From Pseudomonas sp. LS.1a (GTDB lineage: Bacteria; Pseudomonadota; Gammaproteobacteria; Pseudomonadales; Pseudomonadaceae), in assembly GCF_022533585.1 (NCBI RefSeq), contig NZ_CP092827.1, positions 3,946,001-4,010,000 of the forward strand: a stretch of DNA of 64,000 bases, in the 5' to 3' direction. Position 1 is the first letter of the stretch, and every line of letters starts with the position of its first letter. The notes below the pieces were generated by a model. The model saw only the letters and a list, made by a program, of their open reading frames with translations, was not told where the DNA came from and made no database searches. A program made the translations under genes and the position numbers. Below are positions 22,350-29,221 of this stretch, one piece after another.

Positions 22350-22378
22350 TTGGACCCGCCAAGTGGTGTAGATATAAT
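22350..22378 (+). promoter_or_regulatory. Sigma-70 promoter of the ETF-quinone oxidoreductase gene
   Basis: TTGGAC (22350-22355), a 17-bp spacer and a perfect TATAAT (22373-22378). It leaves a leader of about 130 nt before the GTG start. Confidence 0.72.
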
Positions 22379-22514
22379 GCGCGGCCAAGACAAAACGGTG
22401 TAGTCCGTCATTTGCCCAGCTACAGTTCCGCCGTTGCGTAGAACCGCTGCGAATGCCCCCGCGCACCCATAAGACAAAGCAACAGCACGAGCCTTGATGA
22501 GTAGGAGAGAACCA

Positions 22515-24179
22515 GTGGAACGCGAATACATGGAATTCGACGTGGTCATCGTCGGCGCCGGCCCGGCGGGCCTGTCCGCCGCCTGCCGCCTGAAGCAGAA
22601 GGCCGCCGAAACCGGTAGCGAAATCAGCGTCTGCGTGGTGGAAAAAGGCTCTGAAGTCGGCGCCCACATCCTCTCCGGCGCGGTGTTCGAACCCCGTGCC
22701 CTGAACGAGCTGTTCCCCGACTGGAAAGCGCTCGGCGCGCCGCTGAACACCGAAGTGAAGCGCGACGACATCTACGTGCTCAAGGATGCCGGCAGCTCGA
22801 CCAAGGTGCCTGACCTGTTCGTGCCCAAGACCATGCACAACCAGGGCAACTACATCATTTCGCTGGGCAACCTGTGCCGCTGGCTGGCCCAGCAGGCCGA
22901 GAACCTGGGCGTGGAAATCTACCCGGGCTTCGCCGCCCAGGAAGCACTGTTCGACGACAACGGCGTGGTCCGCGGCATCGTCACCGGTGACCTCGGTGTC
23001 GACCGTGAAGGCAACCCGAAGGACGGCCTGTACACCCCGGGCATGGAACTGCGCGCCAAGTACACCCTGTTCGCCGAAGGCTGCCGTGGCCATATCGGCA
23101 AGCAACTGATCAAGCGCTTCAACCTTGACAGCGAGGCCGACGTCCAGCACTACGGCATCGGCCTGAAGGAAATCTGGGAAATCGACCCGGCCAAGCACGA
23201 GCAGGGCCTGGTGGTGCACACCGCTGGCTGGCCGCTGGACGTGATGGCCAAGGACAACACCGGTGGTTCGTTCCTCTATCACCTGGAAAACAACCAGGTA
23301 GTGGTCGGCCTGATCGTCGACCTGTCCTACGCCAACCCGTACCTGTCGCCGTTCGACGAGTTCCAGCGCCTGAAGCACCACCCGGTGATGAGCCAGTACC
23401 TCGAAGGCGGCAAGCGCATCAGCTACGGTGCCCGTGCCATCTGCAAGGGCGGCTTCAACTCGCTGCCGAAGATGGTATTCAACGGTGGCGCGTTGATCGG
23501 CTGTGACCTGGGCACCCTGAACTTCGCCAAGATCAAGGGCAGCCACACTGCGATGAAGTCTGGCATGCTGGCCGCCGAAGCAGTGGCTGACGCACTGATC
23601 GCCGGCAGCGAAGGCGGTGACCAGCTGAACGGCTACGTCAGTGCCTTCAAGGCCAGCTGGCTGTACGAAGAACTGTTCGCCAGCCGCAACTTCGGCCCGG
23701 CCATGCACAAGTTCGGCCCGCTGCTGGGCGCGGCGTTCAACTATGTGGACCAGAACTGGTTCGGCGGCAAGCTGCCGTTCACCCTGCACGACACCAAGCC
23801 GGACTACGCCTGCCTGAAGCTGGCGGCCGAGTCGCAGAAGATCGACTACCCGAAACCGGACGGCAAGCTCAGTTTCGACAAGCTCAGCTCGGTATTCCTC
23901 TCCAGCACCAACCACGAAGAGGAACAACCCTGCCACCTGAAGCTGACCGACCCGAACGTGCCGATCGCCAGCAACCTGCCGCTGTACGACGAGCCGGCCC
24001 AGCGCTACTGCCCGGCGGGCGTGTACGAAGTGGTCACCCAGGAAGACGGCAGCAAGCGCTTCCAGATCAACGCGCAGAACTGCGTGCACTGCAAGACCTG
24101 CGACATCAAGGACCCGGCCCAGAACATCACCTGGGTCACCCCTGAAGGCGCTGGCGGGCCGAACTACCCGAACATGTAA
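22515..24179 (+). CDS. Electron transfer flavoprotein-ubiquinone oxidoreductase
   Basis: A 554-residue inner-membrane-associated enzyme that passes electrons from reduced ETF to ubiquinone. The N-terminal FAD motif VVIVGAGPAGLSAACRL, a mid-region with CKGGFNSLPKM and GTLNFAKIKGSHTAMKSGM, and a C-terminal [4Fe-4S] site (CPAGVYEV ... NCVHCKTCDIKDP) match the family along its length. I chose the GTG at 22515 because TAGGAG sits just before it; the upstream in-frame ATG at 22497 lacks a good site. Confidence 0.96.
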   Translation: MEREYMEFDVVIVGAGPAGLSAACRLKQKAAETGSEISVCVVEKGSEVGAHILSGAVFEPRALNELFPDWKALGAPLNTEVKRDDIYVLKDAGSSTKVPDLFVPKTMHNQGNYIISLGNLCRWLAQQAENLGVEIYPGFAAQEALFDDNGVVRGIVTGDLGVDREGNPKDGLYTPGMELRAKYTLFAEGCRGHIGKQLIKRFNLDSEADVQHYGIGLKEIWEIDPAKHEQGLVVHTAGWPLDVMAKDNTGGSFLYHLENNQVVVGLIVDLSYANPYLSPFDEFQRLKHHPVMSQYLEGGKRISYGARAICKGGFNSLPKMVFNGGALIGCDLGTLNFAKIKGSHTAMKSGMLAAEAVADALIAGSEGGDQLNGYVSAFKASWLYEELFASRNFGPAMHKFGPLLGAAFNYVDQNWFGGKLPFTLHDTKPDYACLKLAAESQKIDYPKPDGKLSFDKLSSVFLSSTNHEEEQPCHLKLTDPNVPIASNLPLYDEPAQRYCPAGVYEVVTQEDGSKRFQINAQNCVHCKTCDIKDPAQNITWVTPEGAGGPNYPNM

Positions 24180-24199
24180 GGCCGCTGCTCTTGCGCTAA

Positions 24200-24239
24200 C
24201 GAAAAGCCCCCGGTTCTCACGAGCCGGGGGCTTTTTATT
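24200..24239 (+). terminator. Terminator after ETF-quinone oxidoreductase
   Basis: Stem agcccccgg / ccgggggct flanked by an A run and a T run; probably active in both directions, serving mqsA as well. Confidence 0.9.
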
Positions 24240-24250
24240 GCCTGCCAATA

Positions 24251-24652
24251 TCAGGCAGTTCGCACTTCCTCGAAGAGCTCTGGGTGGCGGTCCAGCAGCT
24301 TGAGCAGTTTCACCAGCGCCACTGGCGGCGTGGTCTTGCCGTTTTCATAACGAGAGAACGCATTGACCCCACCACCGAAAATTTCCCCCGCTTCACGCTG
24401 GTCGAGGTCGAACTTCCGGCGCATGGCTGCAATGAAGGCAGGGTCAACAACGGCTCCATTGACTTGTCGCTCAAAGGCCGACATCAGGTCACTCATGCGC
24501 TGCGCCTCTCCCATGCCCAGTATCACCTCACCACAAGCAGGGCAGTATTCGCCATAAACATCGGGAATAACGGTAGCTTCACCCTTGTAGCGATAAGGCA
24601 TGTCCTTGGATTGCGCGACCAATTCCGCTCCTCCACACAGTGGGCATTTCAT
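24251..24652 (-). CDS. mqsA: MqsA antitoxin
   Basis: A 133-residue antitoxin and autorepressor. The N-terminal zinc domain has CPLCGG (residues 3-8) and CPACGEVILG; the C-terminal half is an HTH-XRE domain (REAGEIFGGGVNAFSRYENGKTTPP). The ATG at 24652 is chosen because it begins the conserved MKCPLCGG; the longer frame would overlap mqsR. It starts just after the mqsR stop, so toxin precedes antitoxin, as in E. coli mqsRA. Confidence 0.94.
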   Translation of the reverse strand: MKCPLCGGAELVAQSKDMPYRYKGEATVIPDVYGEYCPACGEVILGMGEAQRMSDLMSAFERQVNGAVVDPAFIAAMRRKFDLDQREAGEIFGGGVNAFSRYENGKTTPPVALVKLLKLLDRHPELFEEVRTA

Positions 24653-24653
24653 T

Positions 24654-24950
24654 TCATAGCTCCTTGAAAGACACGATGAGCAGGTCGTCAACCACCATCA
24701 ACTTGAGGTAAACCCTTCCTACAGCGGTCTGGGGACGATAGGCGTCCTGCCAGACTCGATGATTGTTGTAGGTCGTCATGCTCTTATGAAAGTCGCCTGG
24801 CGTTAGCTCGCGAACAATGTTCAGCATGGCGAAAGGCTCAATGCCAAGTGCCCGCGCACCCTGCGTGGCTACCCCGGTAGTACGCACTTTGCCTAGACTC
24901 AACAGCGCCTTCACCCGCTGCAGCGGGCAGTGAGGCATTCTCTTTTCCAT
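24654..24950 (-). CDS. mqsR: MqsR mRNA interferase toxin
   Basis: A 98-residue RelE-fold endoribonuclease known to cleave mRNA at GC-rich sites such as GCU in E. coli. Length and sequence align well with the E. coli toxin (MEKRMPH ... SMTTY..H..WQD.YRP). The catalytic residues of the family, Lys56, Gln68 and Tyr81, are all present, so the toxin looks intact. The gene lies directly behind two palindromes and is translationally coupled to mqsA. Confidence 0.94.
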   Translation of the reverse strand: MEKRMPHCPLQRVKALLSLGKVRTTGVATQGARALGIEPFAMLNIVRELTPGDFHKSMTTYNNHRVWQDAYRPQTAVGRVYLKLMVVDDLLIVSFKEL

Positions 24951-24956
24951 GAGAAA

Positions 24957-24973
24957 TTAACCTTCCAGGTTAA
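24957..24973. promoter_or_regulatory. mqsRA operator 1 (MqsA palindrome)
   Basis: Perfect palindrome ttaacct-tcc-aggttaa, matching the AACCT-N3-AGGTT sites bound by MqsA. It starts 6 bp before the mqsR ATG, and on the coding strand the likely ribosome binding site GGAAGG lies inside it. Confidence 0.85.
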
Positions 24974-24985
24974 ATTTGGCTAATA

Positions 24986-25001
24986 GGTTATTCCAATAAC
25001 C
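24986..25001. promoter_or_regulatory. mqsRA upstream palindrome (candidate operator 2)
   Basis: Perfect palindrome ggttatt-cc-aataacc, centred about 29 bp from operator 1. Its half-sites are in the opposite order (GGTT..AACC), so it may be a second MqsA site or a site for another regulator. Confidence 0.55.
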
Positions 25002-25044
25002 CCGGCCCGGAAGTCTGCCTCAATGCCCTGCAGCCGTTACCGGC

Positions 25045-26370
25045 TCATTTGTCACCGCACATGATCGGCATCGGCTCCGCCGCAAACGCCAATGGCTCAC
25101 GACGCCCGAAATACAGGGCTGTCAGCAGCCCGACCGTACCCATGACCAGACAAAAGCCGACACACACCCACGGGCTCCACGGCATCAGTGCAATCAACGC
25201 CAACGGTGTGGTGCTGGCCCACAGCGCGTAAGCCACGTTGTAGGTGAAGGAAATGCCCGACACGCGGATCTCGGCCGGGAACAGCCCGACCATCACCGAC
25301 GGCACCACACCTACCACGCCGCAGGACAAACCTGCCAGCGCATAGGCCAGCCAGGTCAGGCCCCACTGCCCCACCAGGCTGGCGTACAACGCACCGATGC
25401 CCACCGGCAGCAACAGGCTATAGAGCATCAGCGCGCGCCAGGCGCCTACACGGTCGACCAGCAGCCCGGCCAGCACGCAGCCAATGTTGAGGAAGACGAT
25501 GCCCACGCTGCTCAGGGCAAAGGTGTGCCCGGCACTCATGCCGAAGCGCTGCTGCATCACTGTCGGGGTAATCACCACCAGCACCACCACGGCGGATGTC
25601 AGCACACAAGTCAGCAGTGCCGCCGGGATCAACGCCCGGCGGTGTTCGCCCAGCACCCGCCGTAGCGGGAAGCTCACCGGCTGCCCCTGGCGTGCGCGCA
25701 GGGCGAGGAACACCGGTGTTTCGCTGAGCCAACGGCGCAACCACACGCCGATCACGCCGAATACCCCGCCGAGCAGGAACGGGTAGCGCCAGGCGTAGTC
25801 GAGAATTTCCTGCGCTGTGAACAGCTGTGCCAGCAAGGTCGCGGTCAGCGCTCCCAGCAGGTAGCCGAAGGTCAACCCGGCCTGCAGGAAGCCCAGGGCG
25901 TAGCCGCGGCGCCCGGCTGGTGCGTGCTCGGCGACGAAGGTCCAGGCACTCGGCACCTCGCCGCCCACCGCCGCGCCCTGCAGGATGCGCAGGGCCAGCA
26001 GGATCAGCGGCGCCGCATAGCCGATGTCGGCGTAGGTCGGCATCACCCCGATCAACAGGCACGGCAGGGCCATCATCAGGATGCTCAGGCTGAAGACCCG
26101 CTTGCGTCCCAGGTGGTCGGCGAAGTGTGCCATCAGGATGCCGCCCAGCGGCCGCGCCAGGTAGCCAGTGACGAAGATCCCGAAGCTTTGCAGCAGGCGC
26201 AGCCATTCGGGCATCTCGGGCGGGAAGAACAGCTGGCTGAGGGTCAGCGCAAAGAACACGAAAATGATGAAATCGTAGATTTCCAGCGCGCCGCCCAACG
26301 CCGCCAGGCCCAGGGTCCGGTGGTCACCGCGGCTGAACCGGGGCGGGCGAGCGGTATCGATGGCAGTCAT
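25045..26370 (-). CDS. MFS transporter, metabolite:H+ symporter (MHS) type
   Basis: A 441-residue inner-membrane protein with about 12 hydrophobic segments. The loop after helix 2 carries AHFADHLGRKRVF, the MFS motif, and ALEIYDFIIFVFFA plus GRRGYALGFLQAGLTFGYLLG are typical of the MHS group (ProP, ShiA, citrate and alpha-ketoglutarate carriers). The substrate cannot be told from sequence; a small organic acid is the default for the group. It is a single gene; nothing adjacent suggests a pathway. Confidence 0.85.
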   Translation of the reverse strand: MTAIDTARPPRFSRGDHRTLGLAALGGALEIYDFIIFVFFALTLSQLFFPPEMPEWLRLLQSFGIFVTGYLARPLGGILMAHFADHLGRKRVFSLSILMMALPCLLIGVMPTYADIGYAAPLILLALRILQGAAVGGEVPSAWTFVAEHAPAGRRGYALGFLQAGLTFGYLLGALTATLLAQLFTAQEILDYAWRYPFLLGGVFGVIGVWLRRWLSETPVFLALRARQGQPVSFPLRRVLGEHRRALIPAALLTCVLTSAVVVLVVITPTVMQQRFGMSAGHTFALSSVGIVFLNIGCVLAGLLVDRVGAWRALMLYSLLLPVGIGALYASLVGQWGLTWLAYALAGLSCGVVGVVPSVMVGLFPAEIRVSGISFTYNVAYALWASTTPLALIALMPWSPWVCVGFCLVMGTVGLLTALYFGRREPLAFAAEPMPIMCGDK

Positions 26371-26442
26371 GGCAGGGTCCGCAAATCGGCAAAGGGCAAG
26401 AGGATAGCAAATAGCGCCCCCCTTGCCCCGCCCGCTGCGGCT

Positions 26443-26922
26443 TTAGCGGTTGAACATGGTATTGACGAAATTGGCCCGCGGCCGTGGCCGCGGCGTAGTA
26501 GCCGGCATGGCGCCCGGCAGTGGCAGCTTGCCGACCAGCAGCGGTGTATCGATGATCGCCATGAACGTCTCCAGCGCCTCGTTATCGGGCACCTGGGGCA
26601 GGCTCAGGCTGACGGCCTGGCGCTCGGTCTGCGGCACCGAGGGCACTATCAACTGGGTAGAGTGATACAGCAGGGCATGCTGGATCTGCGTACTGACGCG
26701 GCAGAAGCGCACCAGGTCGACCCCGGCATGGCTGGCCAGCTCGATATTGCCCAACAGCAGGTGGAAAGGCTGCAAGGCACACAGCACCAGGCGCTGCAGC
26801 TCCTCGAAGCTGTCCACTGGCGCTATCCGGTAGTAGCCCAGGCCATTGAGCAGCCGCTCCAGCTGCAGGCGCTGGCACGGGTGTGCGTCGGCAATGAGGA
26901 TGCGCAGGGTCTTGTTGGCCAT
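26443..26922 (-). CDS. Degenerate response-regulator receiver protein
   Basis: A 159-residue protein: an N-terminal receiver-like domain (LRILIADAHPCQRLQLERLLNGLGY, about residues 6-110) and a Pro/Arg-rich tail (ATTPRPRPRAN). No DNA-binding or enzymatic output domain is present. The acidic pair is reduced to one Asp (Asp12), and by alignment the phosphoacceptor aspartate is replaced by Asn59 (LLLGNIELASHAGVDL). It is therefore likely a pseudo-receiver that signals without standard phosphorylation. No kinase is adjacent. Confidence 0.72.
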   Translation of the reverse strand: MANKTLRILIADAHPCQRLQLERLLNGLGYYRIAPVDSFEELQRLVLCALQPFHLLLGNIELASHAGVDLVRFCRVSTQIQHALLYHSTQLIVPSVPQTERQAVSLSLPQVPDNEALETFMAIIDTPLLVGKLPLPGAMPATTPRPRPRANFVNTMFNR

Positions 26923-27090
26923 GGTCGGACCTGGGCAGTTGGGTAATGGGTACGCTCCCTGACCATACTGCGCCAGTAACGGCTGCTGCCAAGGTTATGC
27001 CTGGCAGGGGTCTTCTTTGATAGAAGTCGGGAAAACCGCGGAAATCAAGTGACTGACTGACGGAATTTGCATTTGCCTTTAACCCGGCAA

Positions 27091-27567
27091 TCAGGATTCC
27101 CACGCGCGCATGCGCACCCGGCAGTGCTTCATGGCATTGACGATGTGCTTTTCTACCAGGCTGCGGGAAATACCCAGGCGCTCGGCAATCTGCTGGTGTG
27201 ACAGGCCATCTAGCTTGCGCAGCAGGAAGCAGTCGCGGCAGACCTTGCTCAGCTCATCCAGGGCGCGCTGCATCAGCGCCAGGCGCTGGTCGAGCTGCAT
27301 GCCGTGGCTCGGTGCCGGGGTGTGCCAGCGCTCGTCGCTGTCCAGCACCTCCAGCGGCTCGGCCTGGCGCACCTGGTGCCGCCGGTGGCGGTCGATCACC
27401 AGGTTGAGCGCGGTACGGTAAAGGAAGGCACGCGGGTGCTCGATGCGCTCGCCGTCGGTGCGCTCCAGCACCCGCAGGTAGGCATCGTGCGCCACGTCTT
27501 CGGCGGCCTGACGATTGCCCAGGCGCGCGGAAAGGAAGCCCACCAGTTCGCGATAGTAATGTTCCAC
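27091..27567 (-). CDS. fpvI: Iron-starvation ECF sigma factor, FpvI-like
   Basis: A 158-residue ECF sigma factor of the FecI group. Region 2 is visible in AEDVAHDAYLRVLER and ALNLVIDRHRRHQ; region 4 in DCFLLRKLDGLSHQQIAERLGISRSLVEKHI. The start is GTG at 27567 with AGG upstream. A Fur-like box lies 90-107 bp upstream. In P. aeruginosa FpvI drives the pyoverdine receptor gene fpvA with anti-sigma FpvR. Here no FecR-type anti-sigma gene and no TonB receptor gene is adjacent, so the FpvI assignment rests on position beside pvdRT-opmQ and family resemblance. Confidence 0.78.
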   Translation of the reverse strand: MEHYYRELVGFLSARLGNRQAAEDVAHDAYLRVLERTDGERIEHPRAFLYRTALNLVIDRHRRHQVRQAEPLEVLDSDERWHTPAPSHGMQLDQRLALMQRALDELSKVCRDCFLLRKLDGLSHQQIAERLGISRSLVEKHIVNAMKHCRVRMRAWES

Positions 27568-27655
27568 GACGTTACCTGAGATCGTCCTGCCAGCCTATGC
27601 CAGAAAGCCCTTTCAGGCAGCAATGCGGGACCGAGTGATGTCAACGTGCGATCTT

Positions 27656-27674
27656 ACAAATTATAATTATTCTC
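27656..27674 (-). promoter_or_regulatory. Fur box upstream of the FpvI-like sigma gene
   Basis: The minus strand reads GAGAATAATTATAATTTGT, matching the 19-bp Fur consensus at 12 positions, with the A/T-rich core intact. Placement upstream of an iron-starvation sigma gene supports it. Confidence 0.65.
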
Positions 27675-27697
27675 AGCAACAAGAGGGGAATGGCTGG

Positions 27698-27956
27698 AGG
27701 GCGTTAGCGCCTGGGAGACCGAGCGCCGCCCGCGCGGCGCATCGCGAGCGAAGCTCGCTCCTACATTTGTTTCGGGCCAGTAACGCCTGCGCCAGCGCGC
27801 GCGACCGCCTTGTTTGTTCCACACAATATCGAGGTGAACGCCAAAGGGCCGCGCGCCTCTGCCTCAGGATTAACTGGCCCGAAACAAATGTAGGAGCGAG
27901 CTTCGCTCGCGATGCGCCGCGCGGGCGGCGCTCGATCTCGCAGGCGCCACAACCCT
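27698..27956. repeat. MITE-like dispersed repeat, copy A
   Basis: An element of about 260 bp with perfect 60-bp inverted arms (27721-27780 and 27874-27933) around a core of about 93 bp, plus weaker outer arms (agggcgtt.gcgcctgggaga / tctcgcaggcgccacaaccct). Its core is the reverse complement of the core of copy B at 47770-47986, with a few differences. It codes for no transposase. It occupies most of the 481-bp gap between the fpvI-like gene and pvdR. Confidence 0.88.
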
Positions 27957-27993
27957 GTCGCCATACACCTGTCAGCCCCTACCCAACATTCGC

Positions 27994-28017
27994 TAAATCC
28001 CCTCCTGCCGCTTTCGT
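27994..28017 (+). promoter_or_regulatory. PvdS (iron-starvation) box for pvdR
   Basis: GCTAAAT with TAAAT at 27994-27998, exactly 16 bp, then CGT at 28015-28017: a perfect PvdS promoter signature, 31 bp before the pvdR ATG. Confidence 0.92.
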
Positions 28018-28048
28018 CTATCTGGCACCCCCTCGGCTGGAAGTCTGC

Positions 28049-29221
28049 ATGAGACCTTTAACCAACACCCGTCGCCGGGTCCTGCTCACTGGCCTGGGCC
28101 TGCTCGGCCTGAGCAGCCTGCTGGCCTGGAAGGCCCTGCCCTACGGCGCGCAGCCGCTCAGTACGGTCGCCGTAACCCGTGCCGACATCGAAAGCAGCGT
28201 CACCGCACTGGGCACCCTGCAACCACGGCGCTACGTGGACGTTGGCGCCCAGGCGTCCGGGCAGATCCACACCCTGCACGTCGAGGTCGGCGACACGGTG
28301 CGCAAAGGCCAGTTGCTGGTCGAGATCGACCCGTCGACCCAGCAGGCCCGGCTGGATGCCGGCCGCTATTCGATCGACAACCTCAAGGCCCAGTTGGCCG
28401 AACAACGCGCGCAGTTCCAACTGGCCCGGCAACAGCTCAAACGGCAACGCGACCTGGCCGCCGCCGGTGCCACCCGCGACGAGGACGTACAAACGGCCGC
28501 AGCGCAGCTGAAGGTCACCCAGGCGCGCATCGACATGTTCCAGGCGCAGATCCACCAGGCCCAGGCCAGCCTGCGCAGCGACGAGGCCGAGCTGGGCTAC
28601 ACGCGCATCTACGCGCCGATGGACGGTACGGTAGTGGCGGTGGATGCCCGTGAAGGGCAAACCCTCAATGCCCAGCAGCAAACCCCGTTGATCCTGCGCA
28701 TCGCCAAGCTCTCGCCGATGACCGTGTGGGCCCAGGTGTCGGAGGCCGACATCGGCAAGGTCACCCCGGGCATGACCGCCTACTTCACCACCCTGGCCGG
28801 CGGCAAGCGCCGCTGGACCAGCACCGTGCGGCAGGTACTGCCGATCCCGCCCAAGCCGCTGGAGCAGGCCAGCCAGGGCGGCGGCAGCCCGGCCAGCGTC
28901 AACAATGGCAGCGCCGGCAGCCAGGTGGTGCAGTACAGCGTGCTGCTGGATGTCGACAACCCGGACGGTGCGCTGATGGCCGAGATGACCACCCAGGTGT
29001 TCTTCGTCGCAGGCAAAGCCAGCCAGGTGCTGACCGTACCACTGGCTGCGCTGGACGACGGTGATGGCCTGCGCCTGGCCCATGTACTGACCCGCGACGG
29101 CAAGGTCGAACAGCGCCAGGTTCGCACTGGCCTCAGCGACCGCCTGCGGGTGCAGGTGCTGGACGGCCTCAACGAAGGCGAACGCCTGGTGATCGGCGCC
29201 CCTGGCGTCAGTGGAGGTTGA
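28049..29221 (+). CDS. pvdR: Pyoverdine efflux periplasmic adaptor PvdR (MacA family)
   Basis: Membrane-fusion protein, 390 residues, joining the PvdT pump to OpmQ. An N-terminal membrane anchor (VLLTGLGLLGLSSLLAW) is followed by the barrel-sandwich lipoyl motif (VDVGAQASGQIHTLHVEVGDTVRKGQ), a helical hairpin (about residues 105-180, AEQRAQFQLARQQLKRQRDL) and beta-barrel domains (YTRIYAPMDGTVVAVDAREG). I chose the ATG at 28049 since the PvdS box lies 31 bp upstream; the longer open frame runs through the repeat. It exports recycled or modified pyoverdine from the periplasm. Confidence 0.94.
   Translation: MRPLTNTRRRVLLTGLGLLGLSSLLAWKALPYGAQPLSTVAVTRADIESSVTALGTLQPRRYVDVGAQASGQIHTLHVEVGDTVRKGQLLVEIDPSTQQARLDAGRYSIDNLKAQLAEQRAQFQLARQQLKRQRDLAAAGATRDEDVQTAAAQLKVTQARIDMFQAQIHQAQASLRSDEAELGYTRIYAPMDGTVVAVDAREGQTLNAQQQTPLILRIAKLSPMTVWAQVSEADIGKVTPGMTAYFTTLAGGKRRWTSTVRQVLPIPPKPLEQASQGGGSPASVNNGSAGSQVVQYSVLLDVDNPDGALMAEMTTQVFFVAGKASQVLTVPLAALDDGDGLRLAHVLTRDGKVEQRQVRTGLSDRLRVQVLDGLNEGERLVIGAPGVSGG

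Larger units (their letters stand above)
21959..22514. other. Divergent control region of etfBA and ETF-quinone oxidoreductase
   Basis: This 556-bp gap contains a PsrA-type operator (22334-22347) and a sigma-70 promoter facing right (22350-22378). I could not place the etfBA promoter with confidence. No gene is supported inside the gap. Confidence 0.65.

Noticed and set aside
22314..24248. A 644-codon open frame on the minus strand
   Set aside because: Antisense shadow of the ETF-quinone oxidoreductase gene; no domain and no ribosome binding site.
27623..28048. A 142-codon N-terminal extension of PvdR
   Set aside because: It crosses the dispersed repeat and the PvdS promoter; the ATG at 28049 starts a normal MacA-type N-terminus.
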